64,000 nucleotides of DNA, taken from positions 1,488,001 to 1,552,000 of the forward strand of contig NZ_CANOOQ010000001.1 of assembly GCF_947568225.1 (NCBI RefSeq), written 5' to 3'. Shown here in pieces: positions 42,099 to 50,371 of the stretch (positions are counted from its first letter, which is position 1; the number at the start of each line of letters is the position of its first letter). The DNA is from Faecalispora anaeroviscerum (GTDB lineage: Bacteria > Bacillota > Clostridia > Oscillospirales > Acutalibacteraceae). A model generated the notes under the pieces. That model made no database searches and was not told the origin of the DNA. It was given only the letters and a program-made list of their open reading frames with translations. The position numbers and the translations under genes are program-made.

Positions 42099-42179
42099 TG
42101 TGATGATGATCTTAGCCAGAGCGGGGTTGGGGTTTTTAATTTTCACCGGGTACTGCAATCTTTTTTCGTAAACCCACAT
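42089..42179 (-). CDS. cotJC: cotJC segment 1 (N-terminal 30 codons of split gene)
   Basis: The start of the spore coat gene cotJC: MWVYEKRLQYPVKIKNPNP, then ALAKIIITQYGG, after which element A begins. In the unexcised state translation continues two more codons and stops at TAG (42081-42083), giving a 32-residue peptide. The ATG overlaps the cotJB stop (TAATG), the normal cotJB-cotJC coupling. Joined to segments 2 and 3 at the repeats CAGTATGG and GGTGAAG it gives 600 bases, a complete 199-residue CotJC. CotJC is a manganese-catalase-like inner coat protein that needs CotJA/CotJB for assembly. Confidence 0.94.
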
Positions 42180-42439
42180 TAGTTGTCACCCTCCTCTTCA
42201 ATTTCCCACGGCCAGGGGCCGGTGATCCAAGCCCAGCGGCTGGTTTGGCTGCTGGTTTCTCCGATCGGGCCGTAGGTGTCCTCATAATTTTTGGTCAGCT
42301 CATCGATCTTCTTGCGGGTGTCTTCCAGTTTCTTTGCGGCTTCACAGTTGTTGGGATGTGTGTCTAAAAAAATATGAAGCTCCCACGCCATGAATCGATA
42401 CGCGTTGATCTGGCGCATCAATCTTTCCTGATCTGTCAT
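42179..42439 (-). CDS. cotJB: Spore coat protein CotJB
   Basis: An 86-residue helical protein matching CotJB: ERLMRQINAYRFMAWELHIFLDTHPNN, KKLEDTRKKIDELTKNYEDTYGPI, and a C-terminal WAWITGPWPWEIEEEGDN. It is part of the CotJ complex deposited in the inner spore coat. It overlaps the cotJA stop by 4 bases (ATGA) and its own stop overlaps the cotJC start, so the three genes form one tightly coupled operon expected to be sigma-E dependent. Confidence 0.96.
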   Translation of the reverse strand: MTDQERLMRQINAYRFMAWELHIFLDTHPNNCEAAKKLEDTRKKIDELTKNYEDTYGPIGETSSQTSRWAWITGPWPWEIEEEGDN

Positions 42440-42936
42440 TTTAGAACACCCCTTTTCCCCGTAAAGGGTTTATCCAGATCCGGGAAAATCGTACCCTGAT
42501 TAAATCCCTTTTCCGCCGAATACGTTGTGTCGAATTGCTGAAACGGTATATATGCCATGGCAACCACCGTCTGGGCCGGCAGCGGTGAAACCGCAACGGT
42601 CAGTTCGCAGCTCTGCATATTCTGCACGCTCTGCATGCCCTGCGCATTCTGCATGCTTTGCGCATTTTGCATACTCTGTGCGTTCTGCATACTCTGCGCA
42701 TTCTGCATACTCTGCACATTCTGCATACTTTGCGCGTTCTGCATACTTTGCGCGGGCTGCATAATACCCTGCACATTCTGCATGCTCTGCGCGTTCTGCA
42801 TACTTTGCGCGTTCTGCATACTTTGCGCGGGCTGCATGCTCTGTGCGTTCTGCATGCTTTGTGGATTCTGCGTACTCTGCGCGTTGAGCATATTTTGCAT
42901 GTTTTGCAGGTACTGCAGATTCTGATTATCTGTCAT
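42436..42936 (-). CDS. cotJA: Spore coat-associated protein CotJA with Met-Gln-Asn-Ala-Gln-Ser repeats
   Basis: 166 residues from the ATG at 42936, which follows AAAGGGG; an upstream in-frame ATG at 42960 has no site. The C-terminal 60 residues are a standard CotJA: VAMAYIPFQQFDTTYSAEKG, then GTIFPDLDKPFTGKRG. The N-terminal 110 residues are unusual. They contain about 15 tandem copies of the hexapeptide MQNAQS and variants (NVQSMQ, PAQSMQ, NAQGMQ), a Gln/Asn-rich stretch that could mediate self-assembly or cross-linking in the coat. Normal CotJA proteins lack it and are near 70-80 residues. First gene of the operon. Confidence 0.93.
   Translation of the reverse strand: MTDNQNLQYLQNMQNMLNAQSTQNPQSMQNAQSMQPAQSMQNAQSMQNAQSMQNVQGIMQPAQSMQNAQSMQNVQSMQNAQSMQNAQSMQNAQSMQNAQGMQSVQNMQSCELTVAVSPLPAQTVVAMAYIPFQQFDTTYSAEKGFNQGTIFPDLDKPFTGKRGVLK
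42610..42906 (-). repeat. 18-bp tandem repeats (hexapeptide coding) in cotJA
   Basis: About 300 bp made of 18-bp units encoding MQNAQS-like hexapeptides, with near-identical units (TGCATACTTTGCGCGTTC on the plus strand). Such arrays slip easily, so copy number is likely to vary among strains. All units keep the reading frame. The plus-strand frames over it encode Cys-rich artefacts. Confidence 0.92.
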
Positions 42937-43132
42937 TCTTCTCGTGTTCCCCTTTCTCATAATCTAAAGCTTATCCCATAACAGAATATGCCGGCAGAAT
43001 ATTCCGAGTGCCTGTTCTCTTTTGAAAATCAAACAGGGGGCTGATTTTGGCGCTGAAACAGCGCAAAATAAAGAATTTTCAGGACAAATCACCAAGTCAC
43101 GATTTCATCCTCGCGCCCGGCGATTCTGCACC

Positions 43133-43161
43133 TTGCCTGTGGTTCGGATTCATAGTATAAT
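43133..43161 (+). promoter_or_regulatory. Sigma-A promoter of the MFS exporter
   Basis: TTGCCT (43133-43138), 17-bp spacer, TATAAT (43156-43161), about 145 bp ahead of the gene. The rest of 42937-43306 has no gene. Upstream of cotJA I find only a weak mother-cell-type -10 (CATATTCTG, leftward at about 42984-42992) with an AC 17 bases before it. Confidence 0.65.
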
Positions 43162-43306
43162 TTTGATATGAGAAAGCAGGTGCCTGCTTTGTTCAACACT
43201 ACTTCGGAGAAATCGCGGAAATGTCGCTAATTTCTGACTGCTAAGAGCACTGGCCGGCGGATTTTTCGAGTTTTTTCCTTAAAAACCGAGAGAGGAAACC
43301 AATTTT

Positions 43307-44539
43307 ATGAATCAAATCAAAACTGACCCCACCGCCTGGAAAAAGCGGGTCGGCTGGTTTTTGTTGAGCCAGAATATTTCTTTGTTCGGCTCCTCCGTTG
43401 TGGGCTTCGCCATCATATGGCACATTACCCTGACGACCTCTTCCGGCATGTGGATCATGCTTTCGACCATCTGCTCGATTCTGCCCCAGGTTCTGGTTTC
43501 GTTGATCGGGGGCGTTTGGGCTGACCGTTACAACCGCAAATACCTGATTATGCTATCAGACGGCTTTATTGCCACGGCCACGCTCGGCCTGGCCGTGGCA
43601 TTTCTCCTTGGTTTTCAAAGGCTGGAGCTGCTGCTGGTTGTTTCGGCCGTACGCTCAATTGGAGCAGGAATCCAGACTCCGGCCGTGGGAGCGATCTACC
43701 CGCAGCTGGTACCGCAGGAATCACTGACCAAGGTTCAGGGAATCAACCAATCCCTGAACTCTGTTCTTCTGCTGCTTGCCCCTGCCGCAGGCGGTATCAT
43801 TTTAGGCTGGGTGGGAATTGTCGGCGCCTTTTTTTTGGATGTGACGACCGCGGCTCTCGCGATTTTGGTTATGAGCCGAATTAACGTGGAACGCATTCGC
43901 ACCGAAAAAGAACCCGATTCCATGTGGGCAGAACTGAAAACCGGCATCGACTACACGTTTCGCCACCCGCAGCTGCGGAATTTGATTTTTTGTTACATGG
44001 CCTCTTTTTTTCTGATTACCCCAGCGGCTGTCCTTTCTCCCCTTCTGGTGGAGCGTACCTTCGGCGGTGAAATTTGGCGCCTGACTGCGAATGAAATGGT
44101 GTGGACGGCCGGTTCGCTGGTGGGCGGAATTTTTGTGGCGATAAAAGGGGAATTCCGCAACAAGGTGAAAACCGTTGCGCTTTGCCTTGCGGCGTTCGGT
44201 GTGTTTTTCGCGCTAATGGGAGTTGCCTGGGATTTTTTGTCTTACCTGATCGTCGTGGGGATTTCCGGCTTCTTTCTGCCTCCGCTTTCCACCGCGCAGA
44301 CCGTACATATTCAGGAGATCACCGAGCCGGAGGTACTGGGCCGCGTCTTTTCCATTGTGCAGCTCATCACTGCGAGCGCCATGCCGGTGGCGATTCTGCT
44401 ATTCGGCCCTCTGGCCGACATCGTCAGTGTCGAATCGATTCTGCTGGTAACCGGTGTGCTGCTGGTTCTGGTGGGGATACAGTACGGCAGAACGGCAAAG
44501 TGGCCGGGAACCGGCGAACAGCCCGTTTCTTTGCCGTAG
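43307..44539 (+). CDS. MFS transporter (DHA3-like drug efflux type)
   Basis: A 410-residue major facilitator with 12 predicted helices. The N-terminal WFLLSQNISLFGSSVVGFAIIWHI and GGVWADRYNRKYLIMLSD (the loop 2-3 signature GxxADRxxRK) match the DHA3/MefA-like exporters of macrolides and other drugs. A symmetric repeat follows after a central loop (INVERIRTEKEPDS). GAGAGGAAA site. Monocistronic with its own promoter and terminator. Substrate unknown; exporters of this clade are often housekeeping in Clostridia. Confidence 0.9.
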   Translation: MNQIKTDPTAWKKRVGWFLLSQNISLFGSSVVGFAIIWHITLTTSSGMWIMLSTICSILPQVLVSLIGGVWADRYNRKYLIMLSDGFIATATLGLAVAFLLGFQRLELLLVVSAVRSIGAGIQTPAVGAIYPQLVPQESLTKVQGINQSLNSVLLLLAPAAGGIILGWVGIVGAFFLDVTTAALAILVMSRINVERIRTEKEPDSMWAELKTGIDYTFRHPQLRNLIFCYMASFFLITPAAVLSPLLVERTFGGEIWRLTANEMVWTAGSLVGGIFVAIKGEFRNKVKTVALCLAAFGVFFALMGVAWDFLSYLIVVGISGFFLPPLSTAQTVHIQEITEPEVLGRVFSIVQLITASAMPVAILLFGPLADIVSVESILLVTGVLLVLVGIQYGRTAKWPGTGEQPVSLP

Positions 44540-44583
44540 AAAAAGAGGTACGTCCCGTTAATCGGGAGCGTACCTCTTTTTCT
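44540..44583 (+). terminator. Terminator of the MFS gene
   Basis: AAAAAGAGGTACG / CGTACCTCTTTTT, with inner CCG/CGG around TTAAT, directly after the stop. Confidence 0.9.
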
Positions 44584-44642
44584 ATTCCTGCTGAATTTTT
44601 CTCTCTTTGACCCGCACCAGACAAAGCAAAGACGGTTCGCTG

Positions 44643-46178
44643 TTACATTAAGGGGGCAAATAGATTCAGCACGCTGTTGAGCGCACGAACAAACCATCTG
44701 TTGCTGCGGCACTCGGCATGCACCACCTGCCTGCACTGCGAAAGAGAAAGCAGGTATTCATCCCGCATGCTGCCAATGGCTGGGCACCGGAACATCCACG
44801 CCGCGCACTCAAAGTGCATGTAAAAGCTGCGGTAATCGAAATTGATCGTTCCAACAATCCCGTATTCATCATCGCAGACAACCGTTTTCGCGTGGTTAAA
44901 GCCGGGAATAAACTCGTAGATTTTCACCCCGTTTTTCACCAGCACCTCGTAGTTGGCGCGGGTGACCATGTAAACCAACTTTTTGTCCGGAATATGCGGC
45001 GTGATAATTCGGACATCCACCCCGCTTTTGGCCGCGTTGCACAGCGCCGTTAGAACTTCGTTATCCGGGATCAAATACGGCGTATTAATATACAGGTATT
45101 TTTTTGCGCGGCCGATCAGATTCAGGTATACATTACGTCCCACCGGCTCCCAATCCAAGGGATTGTCGCTGTACGGCAGAACATATCCGCCCTCCTGCGG
45201 CTCGCCCGGCTCCTGCGGGACGCGAAATTTCTCGTAATCCTCCGTGATTTTGCGCTCAAATCCCCACAGGGACAGAAACATCACTGTAAAATTCCACACC
45301 GCATCTCCGCGAATCATAATGGCGGCGTCCTTCCACTGACCGAAGCGCGGAGACAAATTAATATATTCATCGGCAAGGTTTACGCCGCCGGTAAAGGCAA
45401 CCTTGCCGTCAATCACCACAATTTTGCGGTGATCACGATTATTCATCAAGGTGGAAAGGAACGGCACAAAGCTGTTAAACACGCTGCATTGGATTCCCAT
45501 TCTCTCAAGGCGGCGGCTGTATTTGAACGGCAGTGTAAAGAGGCAGCCCATGTCGTCATACAGCACCCGCACCTCCACTCCTTGCCGGGCCTTTTGCGCG
45601 AGAATCTCCAGAACGGTATTCCACATCACTCCCTCGCGGATAATGAAATATTCGAGGAAGATGAAATGCTCCGCTTTTTTCAGCTCTTCTACCAGAGTGC
45701 GGAACTTAGACTCTCCGCTCGGGAAATAGACAGCCGAACCATTTCGGCAGACCGGGCAGTTCGAATATCGCTGTAAATATCGCACCTGCGCGCCCGCATC
45801 TGGATTCTGCGCCGTGATCTCCTCCAAAATTTCGGGGTCTGGCTTTAAATATGCTCGAAAGCTTTGGTTTTCAAGTGAAACACTGCGGCGGATCACCCGA
45901 TTGTGGCGACTGCGGCCGAACATCAAATAAAACATTCCGCCAAAAATGGGGAATAACAGAATAGCTACACTCCAAGCCAGCTTGTAAGTAGGATTTAGAT
46001 CGCTGTTATTTAAAATCCATAGCGTTACCACAATACTGATAACGTAGCAGACGCTATAAAACCATACATAATAATTGCTGAACTGTGTGATCATCACCAG
46101 CAGCACCGCAATCTGCACGAGAATGGCCAGTGCGATCATCGAGGTGCGGCTAAGCAGACTTTTTAGTGCCTTTTTCAT
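44643..46178 (-). CDS. cls: Cardiolipin synthase (PLD type)
   Basis: Condenses two phosphatidylglycerol molecules to cardiolipin at the membrane. 511 residues from ATG 46178 (AAAGGAAGG site); an in-frame extension to 46280 is not supported. Two N-terminal helices (about 12-33 and 40-62) precede tandem HKD domains: HRKIVVIDGKVAFTGGVNLAD and HAKTVVCDDEYGIVGTINFDYRS. The ending LNLFAPLM is typical. Single leftward gene, divergent from degV. Confidence 0.95.
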   Translation of the reverse strand: MKKALKSLLSRTSMIALAILVQIAVLLVMITQFSNYYVWFYSVCYVISIVVTLWILNNSDLNPTYKLAWSVAILLFPIFGGMFYLMFGRSRHNRVIRRSVSLENQSFRAYLKPDPEILEEITAQNPDAGAQVRYLQRYSNCPVCRNGSAVYFPSGESKFRTLVEELKKAEHFIFLEYFIIREGVMWNTVLEILAQKARQGVEVRVLYDDMGCLFTLPFKYSRRLERMGIQCSVFNSFVPFLSTLMNNRDHRKIVVIDGKVAFTGGVNLADEYINLSPRFGQWKDAAIMIRGDAVWNFTVMFLSLWGFERKITEDYEKFRVPQEPGEPQEGGYVLPYSDNPLDWEPVGRNVYLNLIGRAKKYLYINTPYLIPDNEVLTALCNAAKSGVDVRIITPHIPDKKLVYMVTRANYEVLVKNGVKIYEFIPGFNHAKTVVCDDEYGIVGTINFDYRSFYMHFECAAWMFRCPAIGSMRDEYLLSLSQCRQVVHAECRSNRWFVRALNSVLNLFAPLM

Positions 46179-46221
46179 ACGGTCCTTCCTTTGCAGAGAA
46201 CAGGTTTTAATGGGATCTTTC

Positions 46222-46250
46222 TTGTCAAACGGGTGGGGATACGTTATAAT
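46222..46250 (+). promoter_or_regulatory. Sigma-A promoter of degV-like gene
   Basis: TTGTCA (46222-46227), 17-bp spacer, TATAAT (46245-46250), leaving a leader of about 115 bases. Confidence 0.7.
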
Positions 46251-46373
46251 AAATAACAAAACCGCACAATGACCTATCAACCCGACAGGGATACACCGAC
46301 GGGGTTATGCAGAATAAAACGATTCAAATTCAGGGAATCACAGCAGCCCTGGCTTTTAGAGGAGGCCATCTGA

Positions 46374-47246
46374 TTGAAAGACTATGCCTTAATCACAGAC
46401 GCTACCTGCGATCTTCCCGCAGAGGTTTTGGAAAAGCTGGATGTTCGGGTCATCCCGATGGAATTTCAGATTGGTGGAACCCTATATCAGCATTATCCGG
46501 ATGCGCGGGAAATGAATCTGACTACCTTTTATGAGCGGATGACAGCGGGAGAAACCCCTTCTACCTCGCAGATTAACCAGCTCACTTATTTTAAATATTT
46601 CGAAGCTATACTGGAAGCGGGCATGGACGTTGTGTACCTGAGCCTCACCTCGGGATTGAGCGGCACCTACCAGTCTTCACGCATCATTGCGGCGGAGCTG
46701 GAAGAAAAATACCCGGAGCAGCGGGTTGTTTGCATCGATACGCTGTGCGCTTCCATTGGGCAGGGGTTGTTTGTGATTCTGGCCGCCCAGAAAAAGCAGG
46801 AGGGACTGACGATCGACGAACTGGTCGCGTGGGCTCGGCAAAGCCACCTGCACGTTGCCCAGTGGTTTACCGTAGACGACCTCAATCACTTGCGCCGTGG
46901 CGGGCGGATCTCGTCTGTTGCCGCGCTAGCCGGCTCGGCTCTTGGCATAAAGCCTGTGCTGCACGTAGACAGCGAAGGCAAGCTTGTCGCCGCGATGAAG
47001 GTGCGCGGGCGCAGAAAATCGATGGACGCCCTAATTGAACGAATCGCCCAAACCGGCATTAATCCGGCTGAGCAGGTGATTCTGGTAGGGCACGGCAACA
47101 GTGAAAAAGACGCCAAGCAGTTAAAGCAAGAGATTCGCGAGCGTTTTCGCCCAAAAGAGATTATTCTCTGCGAAATCGGCCCCGTAATCGGGTCACACGT
47201 CGGGCCCGGAATGCTGGCCGTTTCCTTTTGGGCCAGCGAAAACTGA
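46374..47246 (+). CDS. DegV-family fatty-acid-binding protein
   Basis: A 290-residue DegV protein starting at TTG 46374 behind AGAGGAGG. It binds a fatty acid in the cleft between its two domains and, as FakB, can present it to the kinase FakA. Motifs: YALITDATCDLPAEVLEKLDVRVIP, TSQINQLTYFKYFEAIL, YLSLTSGLSGTYQSSRI and HLRRGGRISSVAALAGSALGIKPVL, ending IGPVIGSHVGPGMLAVSFW. No fakA is near. Followed by a RidA gene after 83 bp. Confidence 0.92.
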   Translation: MKDYALITDATCDLPAEVLEKLDVRVIPMEFQIGGTLYQHYPDAREMNLTTFYERMTAGETPSTSQINQLTYFKYFEAILEAGMDVVYLSLTSGLSGTYQSSRIIAAELEEKYPEQRVVCIDTLCASIGQGLFVILAAQKKQEGLTIDELVAWARQSHLHVAQWFTVDDLNHLRRGGRISSVAALAGSALGIKPVLHVDSEGKLVAAMKVRGRRKSMDALIERIAQTGINPAEQVILVGHGNSEKDAKQLKQEIRERFRPKEIILCEIGPVIGSHVGPGMLAVSFWASEN

Positions 47247-47329
47247 CCGTCCTCCGCGGCGGAACAACACGGGCTTTAACGCCCAGCCCGCCGCGGGATT
47301 AATTCATAATTTGTCAGGAGGATTCTGAA

Positions 47330-47710
47330 ATGCAAAAGAAAGAAATCGCCACAACCAACGCCCCGGCAGCCATCGGCCCTTATTCTCAGGCTGTGCAGAT
47401 CGGGGATACGCTGTATACTTCCGGCCAGATTCCAATCGACCCCGCTACCGGCGCTCTGGTACAGGGCGGCATCCAGGAGCAGGGTACCCGTGTATTTGAA
47501 AACCTGAAGGCCGTACTGGAGCAGGACGGAGCAGATTTTTCCAAGGTGGTCAAGGTCAATGTCTTTATCACTGACCTGAACGATTTCGCGGCCCTGAACG
47601 AGCTGTATGCCACTTATTTTGAAAAGCCCTACCCGGCTCGCTCCTGCGTGCAGGTTTCCGGCCTGCCGAAGGGTGCTTTGGTTGAGATCGAAATGATTGC
47701 CGTTCTGTAA
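47330..47710 (+). CDS. ridA: RidA family 2-iminobutanoate/2-iminopropanoate deaminase
   Basis: A 126-residue trimeric enamine/imine deaminase that hydrolyses reactive imines released by PLP enzymes. Signature: APAAIGPYSQAVQIGDTLYTSGQIP at the N-terminus, GTRVFENLKAVLEQDGADFS, and YPARSCVQVSGLPKGALVEIEMIAV at the end with the catalytic Arg. Perfect CAGGAGGA site. Its stop is 3 bp from the convergent ldh stop, with no room for a separate terminator. Confidence 0.95.
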   Translation: MQKKEIATTNAPAAIGPYSQAVQIGDTLYTSGQIPIDPATGALVQGGIQEQGTRVFENLKAVLEQDGADFSKVVKVNVFITDLNDFAALNELYATYFEKPYPARSCVQVSGLPKGALVEIEMIAVL

Positions 47711-47713
47711 CGG

Positions 47714-48670
47714 TTATTCTTCAAAACGGATGCCACCGAAGGCATCCTTCAGAACGTTTGCCGAGAGCTTGAATTTTTCAAGCTCTTTTTCTGTGAGCGA
47801 AACCTCCAATATACCGGCGACGCCCTCCCGATTGACAAAGCTGGGAACGCCGATATACACATCGCTTTCCCCATACTCGCCGCTGAGCAGAGTTGAAACC
47901 GTGAGAATGCTGTTTTCATCCCCGAAAATTGCCTTGGCAATCCGCACCATAGCCATACCGATACCGTAATACGTCGATTTCTTCGCCGCAATGATCTTCT
48001 GCGCGGCATTTTTCACTTCCTCGCTGATGTTCTGCAGATCATCCAACGAATATTTCTCGGGTGATTGTTCTACCATTTTCAGAACCGGCTTTGTGCCAAC
48101 CATCGCCTGCGACCACGGCACAAACTCGCTGTCGCCGTGCTCGCCCATCACATAGGCATGTACATTTCGGGGGTCGACCTTCAGATAATCGCCAAGAAGA
48201 TACCGCAGGCGCGCACTGTCGAGCGTAGTGCCGGAGCCGATCACGCGCCGTGGATCAAATCCGGAAAGCTTCTGGGTCACATGCGCCATAATGTCCACCG
48301 GGTTTGTCGCGATCAGAAAAATTCCGCTAAAGCCCGACCCTACCACCGGACCGATAACAGAACGGAACACCGCCGTATTGCGCTGCAGAAGATCAATGCG
48401 GGTTTCTCCCGGCTTCTGCGCCACACCCGCACAGATCGCCACAATGTCCGCATCCTTGCAGTCCGAATAGGTGCCGGCATATATTTTCATATGAGAGCCG
48501 GAAAACGCCACACCGTGGTTTAAGTCCATCGCTTCCCCTTCGGCGCGCCGGGCATCAATATCGATCAGCACCAGCTCGTCGCATGCGGTCTGATTCAGCA
48601 GCGCATAGGCAAAGCTCATTCCAACAAAGCCGGTGCCGACTAATACGATTTTTCTGATGTCGTTTTTCAT
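47714..48670 (-). CDS. ldh: L-lactate dehydrogenase
   Basis: Reduces pyruvate to L-lactate with NADH in fermentation. 318 residues from ATG 48670 (ACAGGAGGGC); an in-frame extension to 48739 lacks a site. The NAD loop is VLVGTGFVGMSFAYAL. The substrate loop is AGVAQKPGETRIDLLQRN (substrate Arg). ATNPVDIMAHVTQK and GSGTTLDSARLR follow, with the catalytic His in MGEHGDSEFVPWS. Gln in the AQKPGETR loop specifies lactate rather than malate. A promoter and a leader hairpin lie upstream. Confidence 0.96.
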   Translation of the reverse strand: MKNDIRKIVLVGTGFVGMSFAYALLNQTACDELVLIDIDARRAEGEAMDLNHGVAFSGSHMKIYAGTYSDCKDADIVAICAGVAQKPGETRIDLLQRNTAVFRSVIGPVVGSGFSGIFLIATNPVDIMAHVTQKLSGFDPRRVIGSGTTLDSARLRYLLGDYLKVDPRNVHAYVMGEHGDSEFVPWSQAMVGTKPVLKMVEQSPEKYSLDDLQNISEEVKNAAQKIIAAKKSTYYGIGMAMVRIAKAIFGDENSILTVSTLLSGEYGESDVYIGVPSFVNREGVAGILEVSLTEKELEKFKLSANVLKDAFGGIRFEE

Positions 48671-48790
48671 AAAAAGCCCTCCTGTCATTTTGCGAATATC
48701 ACTCGCAACTGCAGTTAATCCTTTCATCAAACCAATCATTTCTTTTTCTTTGCCTTGGGCAGGAGAAAAAAGAAAGTTCCGTTTGATTTA

Positions 48791-48859
48791 CAAAGAAGCG
48801 CCGCGATTTTGCGCTTCTTTTGTTTGATAGCAGTATACCACTTTTTCCCAGTTTGGCAA
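48791..48859 (-). promoter_or_regulatory. ldh promoter and 5' hairpin
   Basis: Leftward TTGCCA (48854-48859), 16-bp spacer, TATACT (48832-48837). The transcript would begin with the hairpin CAAAAGAAGCGC / GCGCTTCTTTG (48791-48822), possibly stabilising the mRNA. A further promoter-like pair (TTGTAA / TATACT, 16-bp spacer, about 48910-48938) and a dyad TTCTGAA-N5-TTCAGAA lie upstream. Confidence 0.6.
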
Positions 48860-48931
48860 AGAGCCAAAGCGCTGGGTTCTTTTTTCTGAACGAAATTCAG
48901 AATTCTTTTTAGTATAACCCTGTTTTCGCTC

Positions 48932-48961
48932 TTTACAAAGAACATATGTTCGTGATATAAT
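48932..48961 (+). promoter_or_regulatory. SOS (LexA) box inside a sigma-A promoter
   Basis: TTTACA (48932-48937), 18-bp spacer, TATAAT (48956-48961). In the spacer stands GAACATATGTTC (48940-48951), a perfect 12-bp palindrome followed by G, identical to the core of the Gram-positive LexA/DinR site GAAC-N4-GTTC. It lies about 107 bp before the radical-SAM DNA repair gene and would repress it until DNA damage. Confidence 0.8.
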
Positions 48962-49057
48962 AACTGAAACGCCACTTAAGTAACCGTTGATAAATGATAC
49001 CACAACAATACTTTGCGTTTGTGGCAAAATACCGCTAGATAGAATGGGAGGCATTGC

Positions 49058-50371
49058 ATGCAGACCCTCGAAAAATTGAAAATACTGTCTGACTCCGCAA
49101 AGTATGACGTGGCCTGCACCTCCAGCGGAGTAGATCGCGGGGGCTCGGACAACGGCGGGATGGGCAGCGCGATGGCCGGCGGAATCTGCCACAGCTTTTC
49201 GGCAGACGGTCGGTGCATCTCGCTTTTGAAGGTACTGTTGACCAACAGCTGCGCCTACGACTGCAAATATTGCGTCAACCGCAGAAGCAACGACGTGCCC
49301 CGGGCCACCTTTCAGCCACGGGAGCTGGCGGATTTGGCGATGAACTTTTACCGCAGAAATTATATTGAAGGGTTATTTCTAAGCTCCGGGATTCTGAAAA
49401 ATCCGGATTACACCTGCGAGCAGATGATCGAGGTGCTGCGCATTCTGCGCGAGGAATACCATTTTAACGGCTACATTCACGCCAAGGCCATCCCCGGTGC
49501 GGACAGTCTTTTGGTCGGGCGGCTGGGTGCTTTGGCCGACCGCATGAGCGTCAACATTGAAATGCCGTCTCAGAAAAGCCTTGCGGTACTCGCGCCGGAC
49601 AAATCAAAAACGAACATTTTAAAGCCCATGGGCTTTATCACGGGGAAAATCAAAGAGAACTCTACGGAGCTGGCCCGCTACCGCTACGCGCCCAAATTCG
49701 CACCGGCCGGCCAAAGCACCCAGATGATCATCGGGGCGACGCCGGACAGTGACTTCCAGATTTTAAAGCTGACGGAAGCGCTGTACCGCCGCTATGAATT
49801 AAAGCGCGTCTTTTTTTCGGCGTACATTCCCGTTTCAAACGATCCTCTGCTTCCCGCGCTGACGGTCAAGCCGCCGCTTCTGCGCGAGCACCGGCTGTAT
49901 CAGGCGGACTGGCTGCTACGCTTTTACGGCTTTGCGGCCGACGAGCTGCTCGACGAAGCGCACCAGAGCTTCCACCCGATGCTCGATCCCAAATGCAACT
50001 GGGCGCTGAATCATTTGGAGCTGTTCCCCGTGGACATTAACCGGGCCACCTATGAAATGATTTTACGGGTACCGGGCATCGGAGTCAAAAGCGCACGGCG
50101 GATCACCGCCGCACGCCGCGACGGAACACTGCGTACAGAGGACCTGAAAAAGCTTGGGGTTGTCCTGAAGCGGGCGCGGTACTTTGTTTTCGGTGCAGGG
50201 CGGGACGAGCGCCCCCCTGTACTGACCCGTGACGCCGTGCTGCGGGCGCTGGTATCGGATTCCTGCCGGGAGCTATATGAACCACAGGGCGAACAGCTTT
50301 CGCTCTTCCCTGCCCCCACGCCGCAGCTTTGGGGAGAGGAGGCGCTGCAATGCCTGCCGGGACCCCGCTGA
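49058..50371 (+). CDS. Radical SAM putative DNA modification/repair protein (TIGR03916 type)
   Basis: A 437-residue radical SAM enzyme of the family annotated putative DNA modification/repair protein. The SAM cluster is SCAYDCKYCVNR (CxxxCxxC, about residues 64-71). The conserved N-terminal region reads KLKILSDSAKYDVACTSSGV and GICHSFSADGRCISLLKVLLTNS. The C-terminal third contains a helix-hairpin-helix, LRVPGIGVKSARRITAARRDG, typical of DNA binders. The family is usually paired with the protein encoded next, as here (22-bp overlap). A LexA box in the promoter supports a DNA-damage role. The reaction is unknown; spore photoproduct lyase-like repair is one possibility. Confidence 0.92.
   Translation: MQTLEKLKILSDSAKYDVACTSSGVDRGGSDNGGMGSAMAGGICHSFSADGRCISLLKVLLTNSCAYDCKYCVNRRSNDVPRATFQPRELADLAMNFYRRNYIEGLFLSSGILKNPDYTCEQMIEVLRILREEYHFNGYIHAKAIPGADSLLVGRLGALADRMSVNIEMPSQKSLAVLAPDKSKTNILKPMGFITGKIKENSTELARYRYAPKFAPAGQSTQMIIGATPDSDFQILKLTEALYRRYELKRVFFSAYIPVSNDPLLPALTVKPPLLREHRLYQADWLLRFYGFAADELLDEAHQSFHPMLDPKCNWALNHLELFPVDINRATYEMILRVPGIGVKSARRITAARRDGTLRTEDLKKLGVVLKRARYFVFGAGRDERPPVLTRDAVLRALVSDSCRELYEPQGEQLSLFPAPTPQLWGEEALQCLPGPR

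Noticed and set aside
42081..42179. Treating cotJC segment 1 as a separate 32-residue peptide gene
   Set aside because: It is the exact N-terminus of CotJC, coupled to cotJB, and its stop lies in element sequence. The split-gene explanation accounts for all three pieces.
42525..42981. Long plus-strand open frames with Cys- and Leu-rich repeats
   Set aside because: They are shadows of the 18-bp repeats in cotJA on the minus strand, with no ribosome sites. The minus-strand CotJA domain is unmistakable.
47253..47298. GC-rich inverted repeat between degV and ridA as a terminator
   Set aside because: TCCGCGGCGG/CCGCCGCGGGA pair, but no T run follows and the next gene is co-directional. It may be an intercistronic hairpin, not clearly a terminator.
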